Shown: positions 1-11,121 of the stretch, piece after piece
How positions within the stretch are numbered: position 1 is the stretch's first letter
Layout: every line of letters begins with the position of its first letter
Source of the DNA: Corbicula japonica
Taxonomy: Eukaryota; Mollusca; Bivalvia; Venerida; Cyrenidae
Direction: 5' to 3'
DNA: 64,000 bases
Assembly: GCA_038501625.1 (NCBI GenBank)
Contig: JAZAYU010000114.1
Coordinates: 186,001 to 250,000, forward strand
Made by a program: the position numbers and the translations under genes
The notes under the pieces: generated by a model
What the model was told of the DNA's origin: nothing
Database searches by the model: none
Seen by the model: only the letters and a program-made list of their open reading frames with translations

Positions 1-650
1 CTTCACATCGTCTTCATGGGCTGAACATTTTTCTAAATTTTCATGAAATTCCGTCTAGGGGTTGAATAGTTATGGACCAAATGAATTTGCACAAATGGAC
101 GGACAAAATACATTGTTCAAATCTTCAAACACCACTGGAGACCTTGACCTTGAGCCAGCCAGGTTGACACATGTGTATTGCACGTCATCTTGATGGGGTG
201 AACATTTGACTAACGTTTCGTGAAATTCATTCCAAGGGTTCAAAAGATATTATCCTGACACAAATAAATGGTTCAAACCTTCAAAGACAACTAGTGACCT
301 TGACCTTGAGCCAGACAGGTTGGAATCATAGGCTCTGCCCATCGTCTTGAAGGGCTGAACATTTCACTAAAGTTTCATGATATTCATTGCAGGGGTTCAG
401 AAGATATGAACCGGACACGAAATACATTTTTAAATTTTCAAACACCACTGGTGACCTTGACCTTGAGCCGGCCACGTTGGAACATTGGTCTGCACGTTGT
501 CTTGATGGGGAGAACATTTGGCACAAGTTTCATGAAATTCCTTCAATGGGTTTAAAAGTTATGGACCGGACACGAAATGTGCACGCACGGATGGACGAAC
601 GTACGAACGAAGACCATTCCTACATCCGCCTCCCGCTACGCGGCGGGGAT
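1..650 (+). repeat. Degenerate tandem repeat with ~156-bp unit ('ttgaccttgagcc' type)
   Basis: The anchor gaccttgaccttgagcc occurs at about 140, 296 and 453, giving a period of 156-157 bp, and the block runs off the left edge of the window. Each unit also carries a 'gaacatttg...cac(a)aagtttcatgaaattc' segment and 'aaagttatggaccggacac'. The block ends in a G+C-rich tail with repeated gacgaacg-like words followed by a gcggcgggg stretch. Repeats with this wording are common in bivalve genomes (recognition, not searched). The open frame at 387-707 is a by-product and has no family features. Confidence 0.75.
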
Positions 651-2684
651 AAAAATACTTCCTTCTTTGAAATAATAAACAACAGATTGTATATTACATT
701 TGCATAGTAATTAATGACGGCTCGTTTATCTGTTACGATTACACTCACAAATAGACTCTTATTAGTCGTATCAGGAAATAAACCACCAGTGTAAAACAAG
801 ACTAGAGGCCTCTGATTGGCTTTTGAATGACTTGCTGTTTGTATGTATTTTAAAATGTTCTCTCCAGCTTCTTATAAACTAGGCCTATTGCTCATCACGA
901 TAATTCCTTCACAAAATACCAAACAAACAAACACGACATGGGTAAAGAGTATACGAAAGTTACATACAACTGTTATGTAGTCTAGAACATCTAAATACAT
1001 CGTTATATAAAAAGTCTGACCGACAGATGGCGCGTTTGCATGATAAACACATCCAAAATAAATCGCGAATTTTAATGAAATTAGTTAACAGTGCTTTAAC
1101 CATATTTCTTCTACAATATGCAATGTGAGATTTAGGTATTACGATATTGAAGCTACAACATCTTGTATATGGTTTATATAACAAAGGCGTTTGAGTAACT
1201 GCCTTTACCATAAATGAATGAAAAATATGGTACCCCGTTGCTGCCTCCTCGTGATAATGGTTATTAGACTGTCACGTTATATGTTAGTGGTTTGGCAATG
1301 TATAAAATTCAGATCAGAAATGATCTTTATGGTTTGACGCTTTAGTGCCGTATTTGCAATTTATTTTTACGAGACGGTGTAAATAGGCACAAAATGAAGT
1401 CAGCATTTATTTTTAAAATGTCTGTCTTTTGGATAAAAATGTGTTAACATATTTGTGTTATCATTAAATTTGTCATAACTAAACAATAATAATAGTTGAA
1501 CATGTCTAAATCTTTTGCAACTAAAGTGGGAATAAAAGTTATGACGTCAGTCCCTTTACTGGAGGGTGTTTACAACGCCACGAGAAGGTCACTTTCAATT
1601 TGAAACTAAAATTTAGCGATGTTATACGATACTTCAGGAGGCTTTAGTTATCAAAAAAGATTAAAGAAGAAATAAGTTCAACGTGTTGTATTCTTTTCCT
1701 ATTTTAAATTTTTGTAGTTCTTGACTTTGTCATGTCATGTATATATGTCATGTTTATTTCTATGTCTTATTTGCTAATCACTTTTGTGGAAATTAAAGAG
1801 AATATATCCTCCATGCTATTTTGTCCTATAGCGTCTGATGACTTAACCATTATGCAAATCCGATTCTTAAATGCAGTCTAGCAGGGTCGTTACTCCGCCC
1901 TTATAAAGTAGTTCCTATCCCAGCGTTCCTAGCGCCAACGTCAACAGGTCATGTCTTGGACCGTGATCAGTGTTTTATACATTGGTTGATATGGCAGTTG
2001 TCATCGAACTGTCATTGATAAAAAGGAAGAATATCAAAATCTACCTAACGGAAAAAAACTTGTAATATGAGTCCGTTGTATTTTTGAATCTAACACTAAC
2101 TGGTGTTTAGTTATTAATCTCCAGCAGCATGCTGGGTTAAACATGCGGGATACCGTCTACATAAACCTCCAGTACAGCTCGCTAAGGATTCTCTGGCGGC
2201 TATAACCGCCAGACAGAACTGATTTTTTACTATTGCTTGTGTACTGAAGTAGAGACATGCGCAGTGAAACTGTCAATCGTAACACAAGGATAAAATTTGT
2301 GCCTTTCGAAAGTGTTTTAAAAATCTATATCACATATCACGTAATTTATTATTAAAAACGTGTGTACAAGAATCGGCCTGCTGATATGTATACGAACTGT
2401 AGAAAAAAGAACTCCGATAAAACACTAATTACAGAACTTTCATGTACGACCACAATGTCTTGAATTTTAACTACCATATATTATTACTAACAATCGTGTA
2501 GTGAGATCCAGTTTGACTGATTCCTGTTTACGACATACATTAGATGTTGCCAAATATGCAAGCAGAACTTATGTAAATGTTTCTTGGACGGTGTGCAGCA
2601 CTTTTCATGATTATTGGTGAGAAGTACAGGTAAATGTCACACCAAATAACTTAAATGTTAGCTAGTCTCCTTAACAGCCAGGAC
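651..2684. other. AT-rich non-coding stretch, one small perfect hairpin
   Basis: No gene or recognisable repeat is supported here. A perfect 8-bp stem hairpin lies at 2192-2213 (TCTGGCGG, loop CTATAA, CCGCCAGA). The region has scattered poly-A/T runs and no long open frame. Function unknown. Confidence 0.5.
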
Positions 2685-2832
2685 ACATACATGTAAATAG
2701 ATTAAAAGGAAACTTTGAAAGCCATCGAACACGACAAATATGAAAATATTGCAGGCTCGCTTTGATTGAGCGTGTTCATGGGCAGTAATGGAAATGCATA
2801 TTACTGCCCATGCCGTCTAGCCCCGGGTTGAT
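2685..2832 (-). repeat. R1 family, short copy
   Basis: Contains ggaaactttgaaagccatcg, a tttgattgagcgtgttcatg core and tgcatattactgcccatgcc. These match, in reverse orientation, the right-hand ~150 bp of the long copies at 44.0-44.6 and 48.6-49.2 kb. The match stops at ctagccccgggttga, so only one end of the ~545-bp element is present. Confidence 0.8.
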
Positions 2833-2950
2833 AGTAAAAAATTATAAGTTGAAAGATAGTGAAAACATTGATTCATTGTTTCCTGCCTTACTGCCGCTTT
2901 TAGAAGTTGAAAAATTTTAATAAGAGATTTGCATTTATAAAAAGTGAAGT

Positions 2951-3118
2951 ATGCATAATTATCAGGAATCGCCACACTCACAAAACACAGCCTCCCCACG
3001 CAGCGAAGAAAAAGAGAGGAAAATAGAGCATGTGTTTATAAGAATGTCAAATTCAAATAAGACACCACAAACAATCAACGAAAATGAGAACCCTTGGGGT
3101 TACCGCCTCGGAAAGAAC
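2951..3118 (+). repeat. R2 family copy
   Basis: Carries the R2 core 'atcaggaatcgccacactc', 'aacacagcctccccacgcag' and the downstream word 'ggggttaccgcctcgg'. The same words recur in the same order at 30.5, 42.4, 50.1, 51.1 and 60.8 kb. The 77-aa open frame over it is not shared by the other copies and is not called as a gene. Confidence 0.8.
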
Positions 3119-3429
3119 CAGTTTTTTAATCATTCAAATGTATTTTACCTGGCATTTAAACTCGTACATAAGGAAAGCTTTTAAATATATTTCTCTAAAA
3201 GTTTGCTGTTGTAAAAGGATAGTTAAACAGTAACTCACTGGATTATAATAAACAATAACAAACTTGATGTAAAATGAGTGTGTGTCTGTTATATTTCAAA
3301 TAAGTAGTATCCTACGATAATGGTTATCGCTACAAAATGAGTTTACTCTAATGGTGGCCATATTCAGTTTTAACCAAAACAAGATTTTTGACCATATTCT
3401 TGCTGCATTTATCTTATAAATTGATATTT

Positions 3430-3953
3430 ATAGGTCGACCAAGCTAAATTGGCGATGTTTACAATTATTAATAGAATGTTAACACGGGTTAAGACAAACT
3501 TACGCGTTAAAAGTCATATTTGGCAAATATACACCACACCTCCTCGATAGCACAGTGGTTAACGCGTCCGGCTGGCATAGGCCTAACTTTTTTTCGGCAT
3601 GGGGTTCGATTCACACTGACACACAGCGTTTAAGGAAATATTTTAGGTTGATATTTCTAAGTTTTATCGCAGTTATTTCATATTAATTTATATATTTTGC
3701 TTCAATTTATTTTATCGCGGAAATAATTATTGTGTAAAAAAAATTTTAAAAAGTAAAAAAAAAACATGTTTCGAACCTTTAACCTGTAGCAGCGTTGCTA
3801 CCATTGCATTACATATTGACTGCGTCTAAGACCCTCGGCTAATGGGACAAGTATTGGGAGCTGCACGCTTTGTATAAAACAACGATTAAAATATTAATTC
3901 AATGTTTTCATGTAACGCCAATGTAAACACGCCAATGTAAACATTGCCAAATT
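3430..3953 (+). mobile_element. R4 element copy A (TIRs enclosing two convergent tRNA-like heads)
   Basis: The left end reads gctaaattggcgatgtttac. The right end, reverse-complemented, reads taatttggcaatgtttacat, so the termini are imperfect inverted repeats. Inside, plus-strand 3542-3622 has a tRNA-like A box (TAGCACAGTGG) and B box (GGGTTCGATTC). Minus-strand 3847-3766 has a second A box (TAGCCGAGGGTCTTAGACGC) and a B box (GGTTCGAAAC). Two tRNA-like pol III promoters therefore face each other across an AT-rich centre. The copy abuts the next R4 copy directly and lacks the outermost right terminus. Confidence 0.75.
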
Positions 3954-4497
3954 ATAGGTTGGCCAAGCTAAATTGGCGATGTTTACAATTATTAATAGAA
4001 TGTAAACACGGTTTAAGGCAAATTTACGCGTTAAAAGTACTATTTTGACAATTAATAACACATCGCCTCGATAGCACAGTGGTGTACGCGTCCGGCTTGC
4101 ATAGGCCTAACGTTTTATTCGACACGGGTTCGATTCACACTGACACACGATTTTTAAGGAAATATTTAAGAATGATATTTTTTAAGTTTTATTGCAGTTA
4201 TTTCAAAGTATTATATGTATTTTGCTTCGGTTTTATTTTATCGCGGAAAGAATTATTGTGTAAAAAAATATATAAAAAGAGTAAAAACACATGTTTCGAA
4301 CCTACAACCTATAACAGCGTAACTAACATTGCACTCCAAATTGACTGCGTCTTAGACTACTCGGCTAAATTGACAAGTGTTGGGAGCTTCACGCTTTGTA
4401 TTAATCAACGATTAAAATATTAATTCCTTATTTACATGTAACGCCAATGTAAACTCGCCAATGTAAACATTGCCAAATTACCTTTGTCCAATAATAG
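3953..4497 (+). mobile_element. R4 element copy B, tandem to copy A
   Basis: Same architecture as copy A: left TIR at 3953, plus-strand tRNA-like head at 4066-4144 (B box GGGTTCGATTC), minus-strand tRNA-like head at 4372-4290, and right TIR ending in gccaaattacctttgtcc. The plus-strand A box is damaged (gtgtacgcg in place of gttaacgcg). The 114-aa open frame at 4079-4423 crosses both tRNA-like modules and is not a gene. Copies A and B are diverged by scattered substitutions, so the duplication is not recent. Confidence 0.75.
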
Positions 4498-4950
4498 ATG
4501 ATATCAATGTAACCAGACATGCAGAAAGCTGTAGAATATCATATTGGAAACGTTTTTTGAATTTTACAGATAGTATTTACGAATAACGTGGAGAAGTTGA
4601 AATTGCCTTTTATTTTCGTAAGTTTATAAATTAAATCTTTATTAATTTATACTTACACTTTAACTTCGTTCTCTAACAAATTATAATTTGTTATGGTAAA
4701 CAGTGTGACGTATTACTCAACGTATTGGCTTCAGTAGAACCGTTCACAATGTTATGTACGTTGCACAATGTGTTGACGTGTGACGTCGCCAAACACGCAC
4801 GTTTTGCCATTAGTTGCTGCGAAAAAGCGTGCCGTCATTCATTTTGTCGTCAACGTGGCTGTTCCAACAGCAATTCGAAAAAAGTCGTAATATCACAAAT
4901 TCTTCTCATAATTTCTGCATTAGTGAGAGTATTTATGTTTGTAAAATATG

Positions 4951-5102
4951 AGGACTGAATCGATTTTTGAGTTTTTATTTGGGTATGAAAAGCAGTCTGA
5001 TTGCTTAAAGTATGCGAGAAGCCCATTCGGGCTTCACCCACTTTAAACAACCCAACTGTTTTCCATACCCAAATGAAAACCATCAAATATCGATTTAATC
5101 CT
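4951..5102. repeat. 152-bp near-perfect palindrome (foldback element)
   Basis: The arms run from aggactgaatcgat (4951) to atcgatttaatcct (5102). The centre is a GAAGCCC-ATTC-GGGCTTC hairpin at 5018-5035. Internal paired words include atttgggtatg on the left and catacccaaat on the right. The arms are about 74 nt with several mismatches and a 4-nt loop. It could be a small foldback transposon, or a transcribed long hairpin. No homologous copy was noticed elsewhere in the window. The minus-strand open frame across it is an artefact. Confidence 0.8.
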
Positions 5103-5375
5103 TAAGTGATACCGATAACCTTATTTTCAAAGTTTTTTTCCGTTATGCAAAGAATACGTTCATTGTAATCTTTAACATCATTACAATTCTCGAAAAGCGA
5201 ACAAACTGTAAAAGTACGTCAACAGTATTCAACAATGTTTAATTTTAGTTGTTTTCAAGGAACTCGAAACATGAAAGATACATTTCAACACAATAACAAA
5301 CCTGTAATGTTATAATAGAATCTATTCTTGCCTTTCCATTTCCCCTTTCCCTCAAAACATGGCTGTACAAACGTT

Positions 5376-5440
5376 TACAGGTTCGCTCCCCAGTGGGGGC
5401 AACATCATTTTCAAAATGTGCAGGATTTTGTCATTCTTTT
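5376..5440 (+). repeat. Possible 3' half of a tRNA-derived SINE
   Basis: Contains a pol III B-box-like GGTTCGCTCCC followed by cagtgggggcaac, resembling the B-box region of the minus-strand SINE at 53.6 kb. No A box is visible upstream, so this would be a truncated copy. Confidence 0.3.
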
Positions 5441-7640
5441 CCGTTAGCCGCTCTACATAATACTTCTGTGTTGAACTTAAGGATGTTCGCCTGGTTTGCT
5501 AAAGTAATTTAACTTTTCTAGATATTTTGTCAGGAGTTAGTCTATTCATTAACTAGCAAAAATCAAGTAAAAAATGTAGGGGTCACCGTCCTTCTTTTTT
5601 CAAAAAGTTCGATTTTATCAACATACCCTCAGAAATTTTGCAAAGTTTTAAACTCGCAAAAATAAAAGGGTGGTGTTTGATGAATCATTTTCAGAGGCTG
5701 TTCTGCTAGCAGTTGTTGCAAGTTTTTACCGAATCAGTTTACAGACACATTAAACAACACATCTGTAGCACACAATTTGACTTCCTTGCTTTCGCTTGGA
5801 AAACAGAGCACCAATTACCCCACCCACTTAATTATAAAGCAAAAGTTTGTATATCACGAAAATGGAGTAAAAATAGTGCATAGATTAATTTAACTTTTTT
5901 TAAAACTTTGATGATAGCCATGTTTATATATCAATCTTCACAATTACACCAAATTATTTCCAAAATCGTCATTTTTTAAGAAAATTGTGCTATTGATGAG
6001 GTTTTGTTCTTCTAAATGGTGGTTTTCACCACCAAAGGCATTATTTCTGAAGGTTTGCATAATACTGTATTAGAATATTCATGGTTTGAAATAAAAAAAA
6101 GGTCAGGTACTTGACAAATAGAGGAAAATGCCTATAAAATTACCCCACCCACCAGTTTAAAATGTACAATAAAATTATTTTGTTATCTGGAGCATTCTTA
6201 GTATTATCTGTTTTGTATTAAATATAACTATAAATGAAAAACAAGCTTATATAAATGATTATTACAAAAAATAATGTATTAATCAAAGGTATTTCGTTTA
6301 TAAAATTGATATGAAAAAGTATGTTGAAACTAGAGGCTGATAATTTCCACACAAATTAAGTATTTTAAAGTTTTCTGTGATTTTGATTTTTTTAAGATTG
6401 TAAACATTTTCATATAGTTGTCATTAGAAATTAATAATGATATACATGTTAATGATGTTATTGATGTTATACATGTTGTCCCTGAAGAACACCATTCACA
6501 AGTTCACAACACCTTCAGGCTTTAAAACTGTGTTAAAGAAGAAACATATTATTAATAACAAATTTTCTTGGAATATATCAATACAGCCCTCAGTAAGTAA
6601 TAGCAATATATGCAAAAAAACATCAGTTAAGATAAATACCTTTTTTAGAGATTCAACCATAATTTTATAAAAATCTCTTGCTTATTTGAAAGAAAACATG
6701 TGTTATATTACCCCACCCACTAATGCACAGGAAACACAATAAAATGTAACTTTGTATAGCTTTTTTTTCCTTTTGCTCACTGTTTTTTTGAAAGCATACT
6801 TTTATTTAAGATAAAGACTACTTTATTGTAATTAAAAGTCATAAACCCATGTTTCAGATACATGTATATGGTTCATTCATTCTGGAAACATTTGAAGTTG
6901 CAAGTAATGCAGTGCTGTTACTTTTCAACTAAACTTCTCTGCCTTCTCCCAGTCATACTAGTTGGAACTACATAAACTTGCTTACATTCTGTATTATGAT
7001 GTTTTTGTGACTATAAATACCTATATAGCTGGTATATTTAGATCATAAAGCAATACTATTAAAAGTAAACTTTAGTTCCTCACCAATAGCAAAATATAAA
7101 ATATTGTGAAAATACCAAAACATGTGAAAAATAATCACATTATAAAAAAGACAAAATCTTATTTGTAAACAATGCAATTTAATTGTATAATTTTTCGCAT
7201 TTTCAGTATATGAAAAAGTAAAATTACTAGACCGACATGTCAGTCTGTGTTGTATTATGTTGTTTAAGCAAACTTGTGGAATTACTGTATTCACAGATTG
7301 CATTAAACTTCTATTTGAAAAATCAGTGAGTCTCTTTAAAAAAAAACAAAAATGCATGGAAAACTTAATTTTAATGATATATTAAGAAAGATTTTTACCA
7401 AAAATACTGCCTTGTTTTCATTTCACAGATAAGAAGTGTAACATGTTTTGCTGAAAATTTGGAATAGATTCATTAAAAGGTAATATTTGCTTAAAAATTT
7501 AAATAGAGTAAAGTTTTACACATTTTCAGTACAACAGATAAATATTCACTTTTATTACTACTCTCAAGACAGCATCTCAGGTTGCATCTAACAGTATGAA
7601 AAATATGATATAACTAATAATGAAGAATATCCTTGTTCGG
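5441..7640. other. AT-rich non-coding stretch with a recurring 'ttaccccaccca' word
   Basis: No gene is supported. The word ttaccccacccac occurs at about 5816, 6141 and 6708, always just before an AT-rich stretch, which suggests one old degenerate element with internal repeats. The open frames at 6437-6670 and 7043-7357 are low-complexity Ile/Leu/Asn/Lys translations without motifs. Confidence 0.4.
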
Positions 7641-9493
7641 CGGCAACTTTCAAGGAATGTATGGGGTTGTGGTGACTGTCACTTCACTTTTTGGACCTAC
7701 AGTGCAGTGTTGGGCAACGGGTAATGTGGTAACCAAAAGTAAAATAGTAGGATGAAAATATAAAGGCCTCGACTGAGATTTTACTGTAGGATCTCGACAG
7801 CAGGAAACCGCCAGAAATAGAACTTCAGATCTTGGGCATACTGCAATACTCTCACAATAGGTCTAGTTTGGCTGCCTGATAATTATGCCAATTGCCATAT
7901 AGGCTCTATTTCAATATCTTAGTTGAAAAATTAAATACAAATCAAGATTTGACACTACAAATTTGCAGCTTAACTACACTTTGAATTGACAAAAATGATC
8001 CTGCAGATTTGCAGCTTAACTACACTTTGCATTGATGACAATGATCACTAAATTTGCCTATATTTCACATTTCATTCAAAATTGCAGTCTTTACCGAGCA
8101 AATTTTATTGAAAAAGAGTTGGTGTACTATAATTCTTGTAAGTTAGCAGAGTGACAACAGCAAGGAATGGAGATCTGCATTTTCAAGACCTCAATTTTTT
8201 TCAACTCACACTGAAACATAAACTATAAAATGATAAACAATACATTACCAGTTCTCCACTGTCATGACTATGTCCATTATTTACAAGATAAGTAGGTCAA
8301 TAACAATGCTGTAATAAGCCAGTGGTAATTAAAAAATACTCAGAGCTAATGTCCATTATTTACAGCAAAGCTCGGTATAAAATTCATCACCAACCAGCCA
8401 GTCTGACATAAAATATTTGGTTGTTCTTCCAAGTAATTCCAAAATTGTTTTATCGTCCTTGAAAACAGGTTGACCTTTGCGAGCATTGAAATCACTTGCT
8501 GTGAAAATCAATATTTGCCCGGTACACGTTCTCTACCTGTCTACAAGGTATAGCTTTCCATGAAATGACAATGCAATGACATGGAATGGGCTAACTAAGC
8601 TAGACGGACAAAAACTAGCTTTCAATTTCAAGTTGGAGGACGAAGAGAAGTAAAGCGTTTTGAAAAAAAAATGACTGTCGCAAAATATTTTCTTAACCCA
8701 CGGACGAATTTAAAGTGAAAATCAATAAATTTAGAACATAACTGATAAATATGTGTTATTTCCTTGATTATAGCTACCCAATAAATTAAAAATACCGCTG
8801 TTGAATTTTAACGACAATTCGTCCTTTTGAGGTAGTTAGCATATGCGCACTTAACCAGGAGAAATACCTTAATATAAGTTATATTATGTCTAATAGCACT
8901 ATTTGCAATTTGAACATGTTTTGTCAACATATGCTATGAACTACCGTTGTATTGTTTGATAATTATTATGTAGGCATATATTCGCACATGTCTGCACACA
9001 GAATGTATGTCATTTGTCGATTATTTATATTTTGTTGTTAATAATACATGTATTGTTAGATCATCTCAAATATTAATACGTTTGGCTTTTTACCTTCCTT
9101 ATATTTTCAGATTTTAACGGCTTACTCATTTTCAGATATTAACGACTTTTATCACTCAATACCGAAAGCTATTTAACATGAAGCTTAACATGTTGTAGAC
9201 AAATTTACGATATGAGCAAGGTAATACACTGGTAAATACAATACTCTAAAGGATTAGTATTCTTTATTTATTATAGCCATGGATACACAGCTGTCCATAA
9301 ATCAAAGGACTAAATGTTCTAATATCGCGCTTTGCATTTGAATATTATGCTAGCGACCAACACATGAAAAAATAATAAATAAGAAGTTGTTTTTTTTCAT
9401 TTATAAATAGATAACAAATACGCAAAAACATATTTACAATGTTTTTTATTTCAACAATATTAAAAGCACTAGATTAATCCTGCTAGTAAATAT
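7641..9493. other. Non-coding stretch with a local 46-bp duplication
   Basis: Two copies of atttgcagcttaactacact start at 7961 and 8007, a partial tandem duplication. Otherwise AT-rich sequence with no recognisable coding or repeat family. Confidence 0.5.
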
Positions 9494-9620
9494 GATATAA
9501 AGATCTGAAGATATCAATAGTACAACAATATGAGTTATGATATAAAGATCTGAAGATATCAATAGTACAACAATATGAGTTATGATATAAAGATCTGAAG
9601 ATATCAATAGTACAACAATT
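9494..9620 (+). repeat. 45-bp tandem repeat, ~2.8 copies
   Basis: Units beginning gatataaagatctgaagata start at 9494, 9539 and 9584 and are identical over their shared length. The 45-bp period explains the repetitive 80-aa minus-strand open frame here, which is not a gene. The array sits directly beside an R1 copy. Confidence 0.9.
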
Positions 9621-9651
9621 GGACAAAATGGTGGAACTATTCGAGTTATGT

Positions 9652-9776
9652 AATAGATGAAAAGGGAACTTTGAAAGCCATCGAACACGACAAATATGAA
9701 AATATTGCAGGCTCGGTTTGATTGAGCCTGTTCATGAACAGTAATGGAAATGCATATTACTGCCCACGCAATGTAG
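9652..9776 (-). repeat. R1 family, short copy
   Basis: Begins with the family terminus atagatgaaaagggaacttt and continues through gccatcgaacacgacaaata and tgcatattactgcccacgc. It matches the right-hand end of the long R1 copies in reverse orientation, then diverges. Confidence 0.85.
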
Positions 9777-10980
9777 CGAAATTGTAGAAAGAAACAGAAG
9801 GTTTATCACATGTAATACTACGGTAACCTTTAAATCATAATTTAATAATAAGTGGAACACAAAACTTGGATAGAACGAAAATAGGACTGAACATAATTTG
9901 CGCCGTTGAATACGTACTGATCGACAACGGGATTTTAGTAAACGATATCAAGCGTTGTTAGACATTGCGCTTAAAAGCAAATCAATTTAGTATTCTAGTG
10001 ATAAAAAGTTTATAGCACTTCTATTTTCGTAAAGAACTCTATTTTGAAAATTCTATTTACACTTATTACTATTATACCAGTATTTCAAAGTTCCGACACA
10101 GCGGCTAGTATCAGATACCTTATGCCAGTTTACATCGTGCAGTCGAGGTTATGAATGCCTATTAAAGAACAACGGTAGGAAGGTTAAAATCAGACAAGTT
10201 ATTTGCGAGATTTACAGATTTGGCTTCCATTTTTCTCATCTAAATTACAAATGGTGTTATGTCTGAGGCGGAACCGAGAAAAAATGAATGTTTTCTAAGC
10301 GAATATGTTGAAAACAATATCTCTATTAATCTCTTTTCAAAACGTGATTTTAAATGCCTATATGAGTATTATTATACTGGCAACAATATGGCGTGTCCTT
10401 TTTAAAGAACTTTTTTATTATGAAGATAGAAATCAACGTTTGTCACCTTTTTACGCGAATAGGAATTTTTAGTTGTATACTTCTCATGTGAGTATAAATA
10501 AACAATTTTTGTGTTGTTTAGCTTTTGTTTATAGATGTAATTATAATTTAAGGTAACATCTAGTTATTTTTTGATACTGTTCTAAGACTAACGTTTTTTT
10601 AACATATGCAAAATAAAGATAATATAAGTTAATAACATTTAATTGTGCACAGTTTAATTAAACTGAGTTTTGCCATTGGAGAGTGTTTGATTATCGTTTT
10701 TAGCTATGAACTTACAATGATGATGGCCCTTAAAATCAATATATAGCTAATAGGTGAAATCCCGAATTTATAATAAAGCAGCTTGCACTGCAGACATCTA
10801 GATATCATGAGCTTAATTGTTACCATAACTGACTGAAAATAATCCTTATTATGTGTGAATTCAATTAATGATGCGTCTCTTTTGTATAAATTGCACAATA
10901 AGTATTCAATTTCACCGGACATTAATGGGTTACGTTGAAAACTTTTTCAAACCCGTGACTTTTATAAAAAAAATAAACCA
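9777..10980. other. AT-rich non-coding stretch
   Basis: No supported gene, RNA or repeat family. Small open frames on the minus strand (10704-10922, 10930-11217) are hydrophobic low-complexity translations, and the second overlaps the LINE-1 5' end. Confidence 0.4.
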
Positions 10981-11121
10981 TTCCTTAGGATGGTGACTTC
11001 CGGTGATCATGGCGGACAAAATGTAAACAAAGAGCGACTTGAAAAATAGCCGAGAATCCCATCTTCCGACAATGTATCCAGTTGTAGTGTATAGAAAAGA
11101 ATAAATTGACATTAAAATAAT

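Noticed and set aside
1540..1560. CRE-like tgacgtcag as a regulatory site
   Set aside because: A single short match with no associated gene is expected by chance in 64 kb.
4079..4423. 114-codon open frame as a gene
   Set aside because: It is composed of the R4 element, including both tRNA-like modules, and the frame is not preserved in the other two R4 copies.
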